Below the pieces are notes generated by a model. That model did no database searches. It saw only the letters and a list, made by a program, of their open reading frames with translations, and had not been told where the DNA came from. 64,000 nucleotides of DNA. Origin: Candidatus Proximibacter danicus. GTDB lineage: Bacteria > Pseudomonadota > Gammaproteobacteria > Burkholderiales > Rhodocyclaceae. A program made the position numbers and the translations under genes. The stretch covers positions 124,001 to 188,000 of the forward strand of contig JADJUC010000005.1 in assembly GCA_016710885.1 (NCBI GenBank). The letters are read 5' to 3'. This document shows, one piece after another, positions 1 to 9,095 of this stretch (within the stretch, counting starts at the first letter, position 1; each line of letters opens with the position of its first letter).

Positions 1-40
1 CCAGCGCAAACAGCAGGCGGCGAACACGATGGGCAGGCAA
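1..40 (-). CDS. possible start of nosL (partial, runs off the window)
   Basis: Directly downstream of nosY the minus strand can be read from a TTG codon as a short basic stretch followed by hydrophobic residues (MPAHRVRRLLFAL), which looks like the start of a signal peptide. NosL, a periplasmic copper lipoprotein, usually follows nosY. There is no ATG and no clear ribosome binding site, and only about 13 codons lie in the window, so the call rests mainly on position. Confidence 0.25.
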   Translation of the reverse strand, partial: MPAHRVRRLLFAL

Positions 41-63
41 GAAAAAGGAGGAACTGAAAGCGG

Positions 64-903
64 TCATTGGCGAAATCTCCAGGCGGCAATGGCAAGTGGC
101 AGGGCTATCCAGCCGATCATGACGGCGCCGAGCAGTGCGGGCTGCGCGAGCGCTTCCGGAAAGACAGTGGCCAGCCCGTACATCGCGCGCACATCCTCGA
201 CACCGAAAATGTTGGCGACGCGAAAGATGTCGGCAGGATTCAACAGCAGCAGATAGGGAAAAAGCTGGCCCCCGAGGCCGCCGCCGATGTCGCCGGCGCC
301 GACGACAAGACCGCCGAGCAGGAGCAGGTCGAAGATCAGCACGAAGAAGAACCACAGGCCAATGGCGGCACTACTGGCGCGACCACGGTCGGGCGCCAGC
401 ACCGAGACCAGCACGGCCAGGCTGAGGAAGGCGGCGCCGAGCAAAACTGCGCTGAACACGAAACCGGCATAGTGGTAAAGCGCGTCAGCGGGCAGCTTCG
501 CCGCCAGCAGGACACCGACCAGACCGAAGCCAATCACGGTCGAGCAGGCCAGCGCAAGGAAGAGGCCGAGAAACTTGCCGAGCAGCAGTTCGAGGCGAGT
601 CAGTGGCATCGAAAGCAGCAGATCGAGCGAGCCACGTTCGCGCTCACCGACGATGGCATCGAAGCCCAGAATAAGGGCGATCAGCGGCACCAGATAGATG
701 ACCAGGCTGACCAGGCTGGCGATGGTTATCTCGATGCTGCGAAACCCCACACTGCCCTGCTGCGCGGCGCCAAAGTAGGCGATGGCGAAGGCGAAGGCGG
801 CAAAAACGACGGCGACGGCAAGTACCCAGCGGTTGCGGATGCGGTCGCGGAATTCCTTGCCGGCAATGATGCCGATCTGGCGAAACTGGAAATCGAGGCT
901 CAT
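64..903 (-). CDS. nosY: NosY, ABC transporter permease of the nitrous oxide reductase maturation system
   Basis: NosY is the inner-membrane permease that works with the ATPase NosF and periplasmic NosD to deliver a sulfur species for assembly of the CuZ centre of N2O reductase. The protein opens with the family-typical MSLDFQFRQIGIIAGKEFRD, then six hydrophobic segments, with the conserved VGERERGSLDLLLSMPLTR cytoplasmic stretch near residue 95. From this ATG it is 279 aa, the usual length. An in-frame ATG 33 bases upstream (936) would overlap nosF by 26 bases. Neither start has a strong ribosome binding site, so translation is probably coupled to nosF. It is the last complete gene of the nos operon in this window. 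Confidence 0.9.
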   Translation of the reverse strand: MSLDFQFRQIGIIAGKEFRDRIRNRWVLAVAVVFAAFAFAIAYFGAAQQGSVGFRSIEITIASLVSLVIYLVPLIALILGFDAIVGERERGSLDLLLSMPLTRLELLLGKFLGLFLALACSTVIGFGLVGVLLAAKLPADALYHYAGFVFSAVLLGAAFLSLAVLVSVLAPDRGRASSAAIGLWFFFVLIFDLLLLGGLVVGAGDIGGGLGGQLFPYLLLLNPADIFRVANIFGVEDVRAMYGLATVFPEALAQPALLGAVMIGWIALPLAIAAWRFRQ

Positions 904-910
904 GGGGAAA

Positions 911-1861
911 TCAACCGGAGTAGCCGAGGAAGACATCTTCGAGCGAGGGTTCGCGCACCTGGATGTCGATCAGGTGGCCTGCTACGGTAAGCGGCGCCAG
1001 CGCCGCCATCACGGCCATCTTGGCGTCGCGCGGGCAATCGAGCTGCAACTGGCCGGCGACGGGCATCACACGAATCGCCAAGGGTGCGAGCTGGGCCTGC
1101 AGCTCGCTGGCCAGCGCCGCCGGGTCGAGGCCGGTGGCCAGACGCAGCGTAAAGCCGAGCGGCAGGTTCATCGACTCGCGCAGCGACTGGACGGTGCCGA
1201 GCGCCTCAATGCGTCCGCTTTTCATGATCGCCAGCCGATCGACGCGCTCCTGGATTTCGGAAAGGATGTGCGAGGTCAGAATGATCGTCGTGCCGCCATC
1301 GCGCTGTTCGCGCAGGATGCGGTAGAACTCGCGAATTCCTTCCGGGTCGAGACCGGTTGTCGGTTCGTCGAGAAACAGCAGGCGCGGCTTGCCGAGCAGG
1401 GCCTGGGCCAGACCGAGGCGTTGGCGCATGCCCTTGGAGTACTCCCGGACGCGACGGTGGCCGGCGGCAGCAAGGCCGACGCGTTCGAGCAATGCGGCAC
1501 GGTCGCCGTCACTGCAGCCCTTGAGGCGGGCAAAGAAGGTCAGGGTCTCGGCACCGGTGAGGTTGTCGTAGAAGACAACGTTCTCCGGCAGGTAACCGAG
1601 CCGGCGACGCACCTGGCGAAACAACTCGCCGTGGACAGGCTGGCTGTCGACGGTAATCGTCCCCGCAGTGAGCGGCACCAGTCCGAGCAGCATCTTGAAC
1701 AGCGTGCTCTTGCCAGCACCGTTGTGGCCGATGAGACCGAAGATTTCGCCTTCGGCAATAGCCAGATCGACGCCGTCGACGGCGCACAAGCTGCCGTAAT
1801 TTTTACGGACGCCGCAGATATTGATCACATCGCGTTTATCGCTGCTTGCCAATCCATTCAT
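911..1861 (-). CDS. nosF: NosF, ABC transporter ATPase for NosZ maturation
   Basis: Cytoplasmic ATPase that powers the NosFY(D) transporter needed for CuZ assembly in nitrous oxide reductase. Visible motifs are Walker A GHNGAGKST (about residues 45-53), the signature YSKGMRQR (about 141) and Walker B LLFLDEP (about 161), followed by a C-terminal regulatory region ending in PSLEDVFLGYSG. About 316 aa, close to the family norm. An upstream in-frame GTG at 1870 is possible. The start lies inside the end of nosD, so the two genes overlap and are probably translationally coupled. Confidence 0.93.
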   Translation of the reverse strand: MNGLASSDKRDVINICGVRKNYGSLCAVDGVDLAIAEGEIFGLIGHNGAGKSTLFKMLLGLVPLTAGTITVDSQPVHGELFRQVRRRLGYLPENVVFYDNLTGAETLTFFARLKGCSDGDRAALLERVGLAAAGHRRVREYSKGMRQRLGLAQALLGKPRLLFLDEPTTGLDPEGIREFYRILREQRDGGTTIILTSHILSEIQERVDRLAIMKSGRIEALGTVQSLRESMNLPLGFTLRLATGLDPAALASELQAQLAPLAIRVMPVAGQLQLDCPRDAKMAVMAALAPLTVAGHLIDIQVREPSLEDVFLGYSG

Positions 1862-3110
1862 TCCATTCACCGTAATGCGGGCGCATGCGCGGGTTGGCGT
1901 CGACGACGCTGGGCGCGCGCAGCACCGGAAACTGTCGGGAGATCAGGCGCAGGGTCTGGATCGCCGGACTGTTGAGCAGCAGCTTGACCACCGGCAGCCG
2001 CGCCACCAGCCGGTCAACAACATCGCTCGCCTCGTAGGGCACATCACCCCGGCCATCGCCGTCGCGATCCCAGCCGAGATAGTTGCTCCAGAAATTGCCT
2101 TCCTTCTTGCCCCAATCCTGATCGCGGGTGGCAACGTAGCGCACTTGCTGCCGGTTGCGGATGAAATCGTTGCGATCGACCTGATTGTTGAAGGAGCCGG
2201 CCCAGAGGTGCACACCAACCTCGTTATCGATCACCAGATTGCCGCGCAAGGTGTTGTACTCGGCGTCGTAGATGAAGAAGCCGCGCTGGTTGCCGGCGAC
2301 GATGTTGTTCTCGACCACCGAATCCTGAATCGTGCGCAACATGATGCCATGATCCGAATTGTTCCAGACGCGGTTGTTGCGCACGAGCTGGTCGCGCGTT
2401 TCCATCAGCGCCAGGCCGCCGCGGTTGTCATGCACGGCATTGTTCTCCCAGACGTTGTGGTAGGAGTTCATGTAATGCGTGCCGTAGCGCGTGTGGTGCA
2501 CGTGGTTGCCGCGAAAGACGGCACGATGCGAGACGTCGACGTAGATGCCGTCGCGCACAAAGCTGACGTGGTTGTTCTCGATCAGCGCGCCGGTGGTGTT
2601 GTAAAGCTGGATGCCATTGCCGCGCTGCGCCGACTGGAGGTCGCGCTTGCCAGTGATCAGGTTGCCGACAATGCGCACGTCGTTGGCCTTTTCGATCCAC
2701 AGACCGAAGAGGCTGTAGGTGATGGCGCAATTCTCGACGCGGGCGCGATGAGCCCCGGGGCGGATGTAGATACCGGCATTCTGGGCACCAAGATCATCAC
2801 CGCTGTCGGTGACCAGAAGGCCCGAGAGGGTGACATCGACGGCCTCAACGCGGATCGTGTCCCCCTTGAGGCCGCCATCGATGCGTGGCCGGTCGAGTCC
2901 CTTCAAGGTCAGCGGCTTGCTGATCAGCAGGTTCTCGCGATAGACGCCGCGCTCGACGAGCACGGTATCACCGGGGGCCGCTAAGTCTATCGTCGCAGCG
3001 ATCGACTCGCCTGGGCGGACTCGCAGCTCTGCGGCGAACGCGGCACCGGCAAAGACTAGCGCCAGCGCCGGCAACAGACCGAGGCGACCGCGCGCCGTCA
3101 ATAAAGCCAT
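1836..3110 (-). CDS. nosD: NosD, periplasmic copper-cluster maturation protein
   Basis: NosD is a periplasmic right-handed beta-helix protein that acts with NosFY in CuZ assembly. The sequence has an N-terminal signal peptide (LGLLPALALVFAGAAFA, cleavage near residue 27) followed by PbH1/CASH-type repeats rich in N-N and G-N turns (for example NAGIYIRPG, VENNIVAGNQRGFFIY, NNQVDRNDFIRN). Its 424 aa is normal for the family. It overlaps nosR by 13 bases upstream and nosF downstream, fitting one polycistronic unit. Confidence 0.93.
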   Translation of the reverse strand: MALLTARGRLGLLPALALVFAGAAFAAELRVRPGESIAATIDLAAPGDTVLVERGVYRENLLISKPLTLKGLDRPRIDGGLKGDTIRVEAVDVTLSGLLVTDSGDDLGAQNAGIYIRPGAHRARVENCAITYSLFGLWIEKANDVRIVGNLITGKRDLQSAQRGNGIQLYNTTGALIENNHVSFVRDGIYVDVSHRAVFRGNHVHHTRYGTHYMNSYHNVWENNAVHDNRGGLALMETRDQLVRNNRVWNNSDHGIMLRTIQDSVVENNIVAGNQRGFFIYDAEYNTLRGNLVIDNEVGVHLWAGSFNNQVDRNDFIRNRQQVRYVATRDQDWGKKEGNFWSNYLGWDRDGDGRGDVPYEASDVVDRLVARLPVVKLLLNSPAIQTLRLISRQFPVLRAPSVVDANPRMRPHYGEWNEWIGKQR

Positions 3111-5737
3111 CGCAGCTCGGGAATACCCTGCAGCAAGGCAAGTGCCCCAACGCCCTTGAGGAAGAGCATGAAAGCGGCACCGATCAGCAGGTTCTTGAAG
3201 CCAACGTAGGCCACCATGTCAGCCCAACTCGCCGGCCGGAAGTTGTTTTCCCACCACGGGCCATCCTTGACGAAAGGCTTGCAGCCCATGCGCGTGATGA
3301 CCTCGTAAGCGCTCCATGCCAGCCACCAGCCGAGAATGACGCCAGGACCCAGCTTGCCGGCAGCGCCGAGCAGCAAGACCCAGGTGACCAGAACGGCCAG
3401 CGCAACACCCGCTGCCTGGAGGAACAAGGGCTGCTTGCGCAACTGACGATTCCACGGCAGCAAGTGATCCTTGAGCTCGCCGTAAAGGCGAGCGAACAGT
3501 CCTTCGGCGCGCGCTGCGGCAATCGGCGCAGTCGGCACGAAGGCCGGCTCGGCAGAAATCGCCACCGGTTTGATCGGGATGAAGTAACCATCACCGGCAA
3601 TCGGTGTCATCGGCAGGTTGGCGCGCGTGCGCTGCTTGCGCTCCTTGGAGAGCGGCGGGCACGCGTGGTCGTCGTAATAAAGCACCATGCAATCCAGACA
3701 AAGCATGCACTCGCGCTGGTCGATGCGCCCCTGCTCATCGATTGCAAGCGACTCGCAACCGGATTGACAGGCCTTGCACGGACCGCACTCGTCCTTACGC
3801 TTCAACCCCCACCAGCGGAAGGTCGAGGGAATGGCCAGCGCGGCGCCAAGCGGGCATAGGTACTTGCAGAAGAATCGCTCGACGATCAGGCAGGCCGCGA
3901 AAACCACTACCCAGAAGACCACGAAAGGCCAGCTGCGGTTCCAGACACCGACGAGAAAAGTGGTCTTGAACGGTTCGATCTCGGCCAACACTTCGGCAAG
4001 GCTCATCGAGTAGAAAGAGACACCGAGCAGCCCGACGAAGATCCAGTACTTGGTCCATTTCAGTTTGTCGTGAAGCTTTGTCGGTAACTGGCGCTGGAAG
4101 CGCTTGAGGCCGAGATGGCCGGCGATGCGATGCGACATCTCGGTCAACGCACCGTAAGGGCAGAGCCAGCCACAGAACATGCCGCGTCCCCAGAAGAACA
4201 CGGTGATGATGATGAATACCCAGAACAGGAAGATGAACGGATCGGAAAGGAACAGTTCCCACTCCCACTTGAAGAGGATCGAGTGGAACCAGGTAAGCAC
4301 CTGCGTGATCGACGGCTGCGCCATCAGGTAAAAACCGGCAAAGAAGATCGAAAAGCCCCACAGTGCGTATTTCGGACCGCTGACCGGCCACTTGTCCTTG
4401 TGCGAAGCGCTACGCACGAGGCGGTCGCGTATCGCATAGACGACACCGGCAACAACGAGCAACAGCGCAAAGAGGCCGATTTCCAGCGCCCGCGCGCGCC
4501 ATACTTTTTCCCACGCGGCCAGTGGCCGCTCGTAATGCGGCCGGCCACCGACGATATAGCGATCGGGCAGCCAGAATTCGCGCGAGAAGTTCACGAACTC
4601 CTTGTTGCCGGTCACCTTGTCGAGCTTGTTGGCGAGAAAGACGAGATTCCACGGGTAGGCCGGCGCGAAGCCTGCATCGCGAATGATGAAAACGGCCGAT
4701 TCGCGATAATCGGGGCGGCCCGGCACATTGACGCTGTAGAGGTTCTGGTAGTCGAGGTCGCGGAAAGTATAGTTATCGAGATCCTGCGCCACCTGGACGC
4801 GGTCGAAGATGCCGCCGCGAACGAAACCGGAGCCCTTGAACGACTCGATGCCATCAGCGATCAGGAAGACTGCATGTTCATCGGGCTTCAGTTCTTCCAT
4901 CAGGCGCCGGTAGCTGTGCTCGCCAAGGATGGCCTTGCCAATCGTCGGCGCATTCAGATAACCAAACCAGATATCGATGTAGGGTTTATTCGCATCCGGC
5001 GGCAGGCCGACTTCGTCGGCACGCACGGTCAGCCGCTCGACGCCACCTTCCTTGTGCAGGGCAGCCCAGTCGACGGTAGGCGGCACATCGGTATAGCTGA
5101 CCGGCGGCCGCTCGGGCGACTTCAAGATGCCAACCTGACGGGCGACGATCATCGCCGAACGCATGATGACCTGGTTTTCGGCAATCACCGTCACCGTTGC
5201 ACCGCTGATCGCGTCGAGGCCAATCACGTCATCACCGGCATGGCCTTTGCCCACTTCGATCTTGCTGCCGACAACCTTGCCCAGATACTGGTTGACGAAA
5301 GCAACGAGCTTTTCCTCTGGAATGCCAAGCAGCAGGATCGGTTCGGAGTGTTTAAGAACGCGCACACCAGTAATCACGCCCTTGGCATCCATGCCGATCA
5401 GGGTGACGATCGGCTTTCCGGAATAGGCGGGAATATCGACGATGTCGGTCGACAGAAAGACATAGCCAAGCAAACGCTCGCGCCCATCTTCGCTGGCATA
5501 GGCTTCGACATAAGATGGCCGCCCCTTGCGCGGCGAGAAGCGCTCGGCACCGGGCAGCACGCTGCCGCAGGCAACGTGCTTGCAGAGATCCGGATCGCTG
5601 ACAAGTTCAGCCGGCAAGCTCGCCTCGTAAGCCAGCGAGGCAGGCGCAGCAAGGGCCGGTGCAACGATGAAAAGAAGAGATGCAAGCACGGCCACAAGCA
5701 GTGCCGGCAGGCGGAAAAACAGAGATGAGGACGACAT
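3098..5737 (-). CDS. nosR: NosR, membrane flavoprotein/iron-sulfur electron donor to nitrous oxide reductase
   Basis: NosR is a polytopic membrane protein that carries covalent FMN in a periplasmic domain and [4Fe-4S] clusters on the cytoplasmic side. It is needed for nos expression and for keeping NosZ active. Seen here: a signal sequence (residues 1-30), the FMN-attachment motif SGATVTV (about 178-184), several membrane helices, two CxxxCP motifs of the NapH type (FCGWLCPYG and FFCKYLCPLG), and a C-terminal pair of cysteine clusters (CGPCKACQSGC, then CMLCLDC). The length, 879 aa, is somewhat larger than many NosR. A ribosome binding site (AAGGG) precedes the ATG. It is second in the operon, after nosZ. 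Confidence 0.95.
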   Translation of the reverse strand: MSSSSLFFRLPALLVAVLASLLFIVAPALAAPASLAYEASLPAELVSDPDLCKHVACGSVLPGAERFSPRKGRPSYVEAYASEDGRERLLGYVFLSTDIVDIPAYSGKPIVTLIGMDAKGVITGVRVLKHSEPILLLGIPEEKLVAFVNQYLGKVVGSKIEVGKGHAGDDVIGLDAISGATVTVIAENQVIMRSAMIVARQVGILKSPERPPVSYTDVPPTVDWAALHKEGGVERLTVRADEVGLPPDANKPYIDIWFGYLNAPTIGKAILGEHSYRRLMEELKPDEHAVFLIADGIESFKGSGFVRGGIFDRVQVAQDLDNYTFRDLDYQNLYSVNVPGRPDYRESAVFIIRDAGFAPAYPWNLVFLANKLDKVTGNKEFVNFSREFWLPDRYIVGGRPHYERPLAAWEKVWRARALEIGLFALLLVVAGVVYAIRDRLVRSASHKDKWPVSGPKYALWGFSIFFAGFYLMAQPSITQVLTWFHSILFKWEWELFLSDPFIFLFWVFIIITVFFWGRGMFCGWLCPYGALTEMSHRIAGHLGLKRFQRQLPTKLHDKLKWTKYWIFVGLLGVSFYSMSLAEVLAEIEPFKTTFLVGVWNRSWPFVVFWVVVFAACLIVERFFCKYLCPLGAALAIPSTFRWWGLKRKDECGPCKACQSGCESLAIDEQGRIDQRECMLCLDCMVLYYDDHACPPLSKERKQRTRANLPMTPIAGDGYFIPIKPVAISAEPAFVPTAPIAAARAEGLFARLYGELKDHLLPWNRQLRKQPLFLQAAGVALAVLVTWVLLLGAAGKLGPGVILGWWLAWSAYEVITRMGCKPFVKDGPWWENNFRPASWADMVAYVGFKNLLIGAAFMLFLKGVGALALLQGIPELRWLY

Positions 5738-5975
5738 GACGAACCCTTGCGTGGCGCCGACCCCCGCCAGCCCGGAAAGCGGGCGGGTACGGGTGGAACA
5801 ATCGGTCAGTCGGCGGCCTCGGCGCTTAGTTCCGGAAAACCGGCGAAAAGGCAGCGCAAAGGAAACGTTCGGAACGTTCGGACGACCGCGGCCGGCAGCA
5901 GAAAGCTACCGGCCGGGCGGTAGAGCGCCGACGGCCGATTCTACAACAACAAGTGCTAATATGCAAAAACGCTAA
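5738..5975. other. nosZ-nosR intergenic gap
   Basis: A 238-base spacer between the nosZ stop and the nosR start. It holds two back-to-back copies of ACGTTCGGA (5865-5873 and 5874-5882) and a hairpin with 9-base arms and one mismatch (5891-5913) lacking a T-run. The hairpin could stabilise or process the nosZ end of the message. I saw no second FNR-type box here, so nosR may depend on read-through from the nosZ promoter or on an unrecognised promoter. Confidence 0.4.
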
Positions 5976-7931
5976 TTAACCCTCGATCAGCATGCGCGAG
6001 CGCATTTCCAGGTGCAGTGCATGGCAGAAATGCGTGCAGTAGCACCAGTAAACACCAGGCTTGTCGGCAACAAAGGTAACCGACTTGGTTTCCTGCGGAT
6101 TCACGATGAAGTTGATGTCGTACTTCGGAATCGCGAAGCCGTGGGTGAGGTCTTCCACCTTGTCGAGGTTGGTCAGGATGATGGTGACTTCGTCACCTTT
6201 CTTGACCGTCCACTCGAGCAGGCCGAACTGCGGCGCCTGCGAACCAAGGTGGATGGTGACTTTTTTGCCCTTGCGCTCGACGCGACTCTCGTCCAGCGAC
6301 TTGATACCGTGCGGAAACTCGGCCAGATCATAGACCTGGCGGGTCTTGACGATGTCGCGGCGGACGATGATCGAATCATGCGGCTCAGGAATCGTGGTGT
6401 GGTCATGGACCAGCACCATCTTGTCACCAGAGATGTCGATCAGCTGTGCCGTCTCGGCATGCAGCGGACCGACCGGCAGCAGGCGGTCCTTCGAGAACTT
6501 GTTGTCGGAAATGAAGAACTTGCCGTCTGCATCCTTGGTTTCGCCCATCGACGTGAAGCCGTGACCCGGCTGGTAATGCACATCGATGCGGTCGAGCACG
6601 ACCTTGGCGGCCTTGTCACCTGCAAAGGCCTTGATTGCAGCTGCAACATTCCACTTGACGATCTGGCTGTCGAGGAAGAGCGTGGTGTAGGCGTTGCCCT
6701 TGTGGTCGAAACCGGTGTGCAGCGGGCCAAGGCCGATTTCCGGCTCGGCGACGACAGCGTCACGCGGCTCCTTCATTTCGCCGGCAAACCACTTCAACAC
6801 TTTTTCGTGCTCGATCACGGTCGCCGTCGGCGAAAGCTTGCCCGAGCAGACGTAGTACTTGCCATCAGGGCTGATATTCACGCCGTGCGGGTTTTTCGGC
6901 ACCGGCACGTAGCAGACCAGCGCAGTCTTCGGGTCGGCATTGCTTTTTCTCGTCCCATCGACCACCGGCACCTTGGAGGTGCCGATGGTGACGAATTTAC
7001 CTGCTTTCACTGCAGCTTCGATACGCTCGACATTGAAGAAGATGCAGGAATCGCGTTCCGCGGACATCATCTCGGCATAGACCGCGCCGGCTTCGGTGTT
7101 GTACTGGTTCGATGCGGCAAGCTTGCCGTCGTAGGAAGTGGCAACGAGGTCCATGTTGCCGTCGACCCGACACTGCCAGCGCACTTCCATCGTCTTTGCG
7201 TCGACGCAGGAGAAGAGGCAGCCGTACTTGGTCGGATCATTGATATCACGGCCATCGTTGGGCAGCGGAATGTGGAATTCAGCGCCACAGAAGACGCGGG
7301 TCGTGTAGTTAACGGCCTGATCGACCGGATCACGCTTGTCCGGGAAGATGCCGTGGAAGCCCATGATATTGGGCAGCTCGGTGATCTTGTCGCACTCGAA
7401 GGTATCCATGCGCACACGAGCGATGCGGCCATGGATCTTGTCGTTCACGAACATCCATTTACCGTCGTAGGTACCGTCCTTGTAGGACATATGCACGTGG
7501 TGCGTGTCGCCCGTGGTGTACTTGAGCTGGCCATTCGGCTTGGTGCCGATGATTGCCTTCGACTCGTTGGTTACGCCCCAGCCGATCAGGCAGTCCGTGT
7601 TGAAGACCGGAATCTTTTTCAGCTGGCGACCAGACGGGTAGCCGTAGATGCGAACGTCACCGGAGTGACCACCGCTGGAGAAGGAATAATATTCGTCGAG
7701 CTGGCCCGGCGGCACATCGTATTTTCCGTGCGCAACCTTGGCAGCGGGGGCCGGAGCGGCTGCGGGCGCCGCGCCGGCAGCGGCAGGCGCAGGAGTTTCC
7801 TTGTTGCAGGCCGTCAGGCCAAGCGAAAGGCCAGCACCGGCGAGGCCGGTAAACGCGGCGGTGTTGAGAAACTTGCGCCGCCCCTGATCTTCCGGCGTTG
7901 CCAATTGCGCTTCGGTTTTCTGGGTATCCAT
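5976..7931 (-). CDS. nosZ: NosZ, nitrous oxide reductase (clade I, Tat-exported)
   Basis: Periplasmic copper enzyme reducing N2O to N2, the last step of denitrification. Start chosen at the ATG preceded by GGAGAGGACATAAC; a longer in-frame reading upstream has no support. It is 651 aa. The Tat motif GRRKFLN is at residues 17-23, followed by a hydrophobic stretch ending in a lipobox-like LTAC and an Ala/Pro-rich linker. CuZ histidine motifs include DTHHVHMSYKDG, GPLHTGFDHKGN and EPHDSIIVRRD. The C-terminal cupredoxin domain has the CuA motif CTHFCHALHLEM (about 632-643), where the residue usually Trp in clade I is His. It is first in the operon, ahead of nosR. Confidence 0.97.
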   Translation of the reverse strand: MDTQKTEAQLATPEDQGRRKFLNTAAFTGLAGAGLSLGLTACNKETPAPAAAGAAPAAAPAPAAKVAHGKYDVPPGQLDEYYSFSSGGHSGDVRIYGYPSGRQLKKIPVFNTDCLIGWGVTNESKAIIGTKPNGQLKYTTGDTHHVHMSYKDGTYDGKWMFVNDKIHGRIARVRMDTFECDKITELPNIMGFHGIFPDKRDPVDQAVNYTTRVFCGAEFHIPLPNDGRDINDPTKYGCLFSCVDAKTMEVRWQCRVDGNMDLVATSYDGKLAASNQYNTEAGAVYAEMMSAERDSCIFFNVERIEAAVKAGKFVTIGTSKVPVVDGTRKSNADPKTALVCYVPVPKNPHGVNISPDGKYYVCSGKLSPTATVIEHEKVLKWFAGEMKEPRDAVVAEPEIGLGPLHTGFDHKGNAYTTLFLDSQIVKWNVAAAIKAFAGDKAAKVVLDRIDVHYQPGHGFTSMGETKDADGKFFISDNKFSKDRLLPVGPLHAETAQLIDISGDKMVLVHDHTTIPEPHDSIIVRRDIVKTRQVYDLAEFPHGIKSLDESRVERKGKKVTIHLGSQAPQFGLLEWTVKKGDEVTIILTNLDKVEDLTHGFAIPKYDINFIVNPQETKSVTFVADKPGVYWCYCTHFCHALHLEMRSRMLIEG

Positions 7932-8006
7932 GTTATGTCCTCTCCGGGTAGTGAAATCGGATCGCCACAGCCTGCGACATATTGCCGCTGCGACAATTTG
8001 CCGCAC

Positions 8007-8049
8007 ATTATCCCGCCGACCCCGAAAGAGAAAACTTGATATGCGTCAA
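8007..8049 (-). promoter_or_regulatory. FNR/DNR-type box and -10 element upstream of nosZ
   Basis: The dyad TTGAT-ATGC-GTCAA at 8036-8049 differs from the FNR/DNR consensus (TTGAT-N4-ATCAA) at one base. On the minus strand a GATAAT -10 hexamer lies at 8007-8012. A start near 8000 would put the box centre about 42 bases upstream, the class II FNR spacing, and give a leader of about 70 bases before nosZ. This indicates anaerobic or NO-responsive induction of the nos operon. Confidence 0.75.
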
Positions 8050-8098
8050 TGAAGTGATGTTTTGTGGTTTCAGCCTGATGCCTCAGACCCTTGCCAGG

Positions 8099-8989
8099 TC
8101 AAGACGTCGAGGCTGCCGCCGCGATCAGCACCTCGACGCCCGGATGGCGAATACGCCGCTCACTGGAGATGGCAAAAACCTGCTCAAGGACGCCCTCAAG
8201 TTCACCCACCGGATGCGCGCTCAATTGAGCGGCAATCTCCGGGCCGAGCATCGTCAGCGCGGGAAACAGCCCCAGACCCTGCCGTCCGAAGGTATCCATC
8301 AACGCACTGTCCTCGAATTCACCGACAATGCGCGGGCGCAGATCGTGCGTCTCGAACCACTGCTCCAGCTTGCCACGCAAAGCGTTGGTACGCGTCGGCA
8401 AGAGCAGCGGCACCCCGGCAAGGCTGGCTGGAAAGCCCTTGGCACAGGACTTGACCAAGTCCGGGGTGCCGTAAAGACTGACCGGGTATTCTCCCAGCGG
8501 ATGACTGAATACCCGCAAACTTCCGCTGCTTGCCACCGGCCGATCCGTCAGAACGACGTCGAGCCGGTGCAAGGCGAGGTCGGACATCAGCTCATCGAGT
8601 TCCCCCTCGTAACAGACTAGGCGCACCGGTTTTCCCAGGCACATTGCCGGTTGCAGCAGGCGGTGTGCCGCCAGCTTAGGCAAGGCATCGAGAATGCCCA
8701 CGGTCAAACGTAACGACTCCTCACCGGCACTGGTTTCCAGCGCTTCGACCATTTGCTCGCCAAGACTGAAAATCCGGTCGGCGTAGGACAATGCCGTCCG
8801 GCCGGCCTCGGTCAGTGTCAGACCGCGCCCGGCGGGTGCCAGCAGGGCCACGCCGATGCTGCGCTCCAGCAAGGACAGTTGCCCACTGATGGTTTGCACG
8901 GCTACCCCGAGTTTTTCCGCCGCCCGCGTGATGCTGCCTTCCTTGGCGACCACCCAGAAATAGTGCAGGTGCTTGTAGTTCAAATCCAT
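8099..8989 (-). CDS. nhaR: LysR-family regulator, NhaR-like
   Basis: A 296-aa LysR-type transcription factor. The N-terminal winged helix (MDLNYKHLHYFWVVAKEGS, then AAEKLGVAVQTISGQLSLLE) strongly resembles NhaR, the activator of Na+/H+ antiporter genes, including the HLHYFW start and QTISGQ recognition helix. The rest is the periplasmic-binding-like effector domain. No antiporter gene is adjacent. The gene lies upstream of nosZ on the same strand, with the FNR-type promoter between them, and is divergent from htpX. It could instead serve another target; family assignment is firmer than function. Confidence 0.75.
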   Translation of the reverse strand: MDLNYKHLHYFWVVAKEGSITRAAEKLGVAVQTISGQLSLLERSIGVALLAPAGRGLTLTEAGRTALSYADRIFSLGEQMVEALETSAGEESLRLTVGILDALPKLAAHRLLQPAMCLGKPVRLVCYEGELDELMSDLALHRLDVVLTDRPVASSGSLRVFSHPLGEYPVSLYGTPDLVKSCAKGFPASLAGVPLLLPTRTNALRGKLEQWFETHDLRPRIVGEFEDSALMDTFGRQGLGLFPALTMLGPEIAAQLSAHPVGELEGVLEQVFAISSERRIRHPGVEVLIAAAASTS

Positions 8990-9095
8990 CGCAACACTCC
9001 TGATTTTTCGAATACTGGGTCAATTTTTATACGCTTTTTCAAAAACCGCAAGGCCAGTAGCATGGGCGCCATTGCATGACCCCAAGGAGCGCAGC

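Noticed and set aside
4115..5728. 537-codon plus-strand open frame
   Set aside because: Antisense to nosR; composition typical of a shadow frame.
6012..8039. 675-codon plus-strand open frame
   Set aside because: Antisense shadow of nosZ with no recognisable domain.
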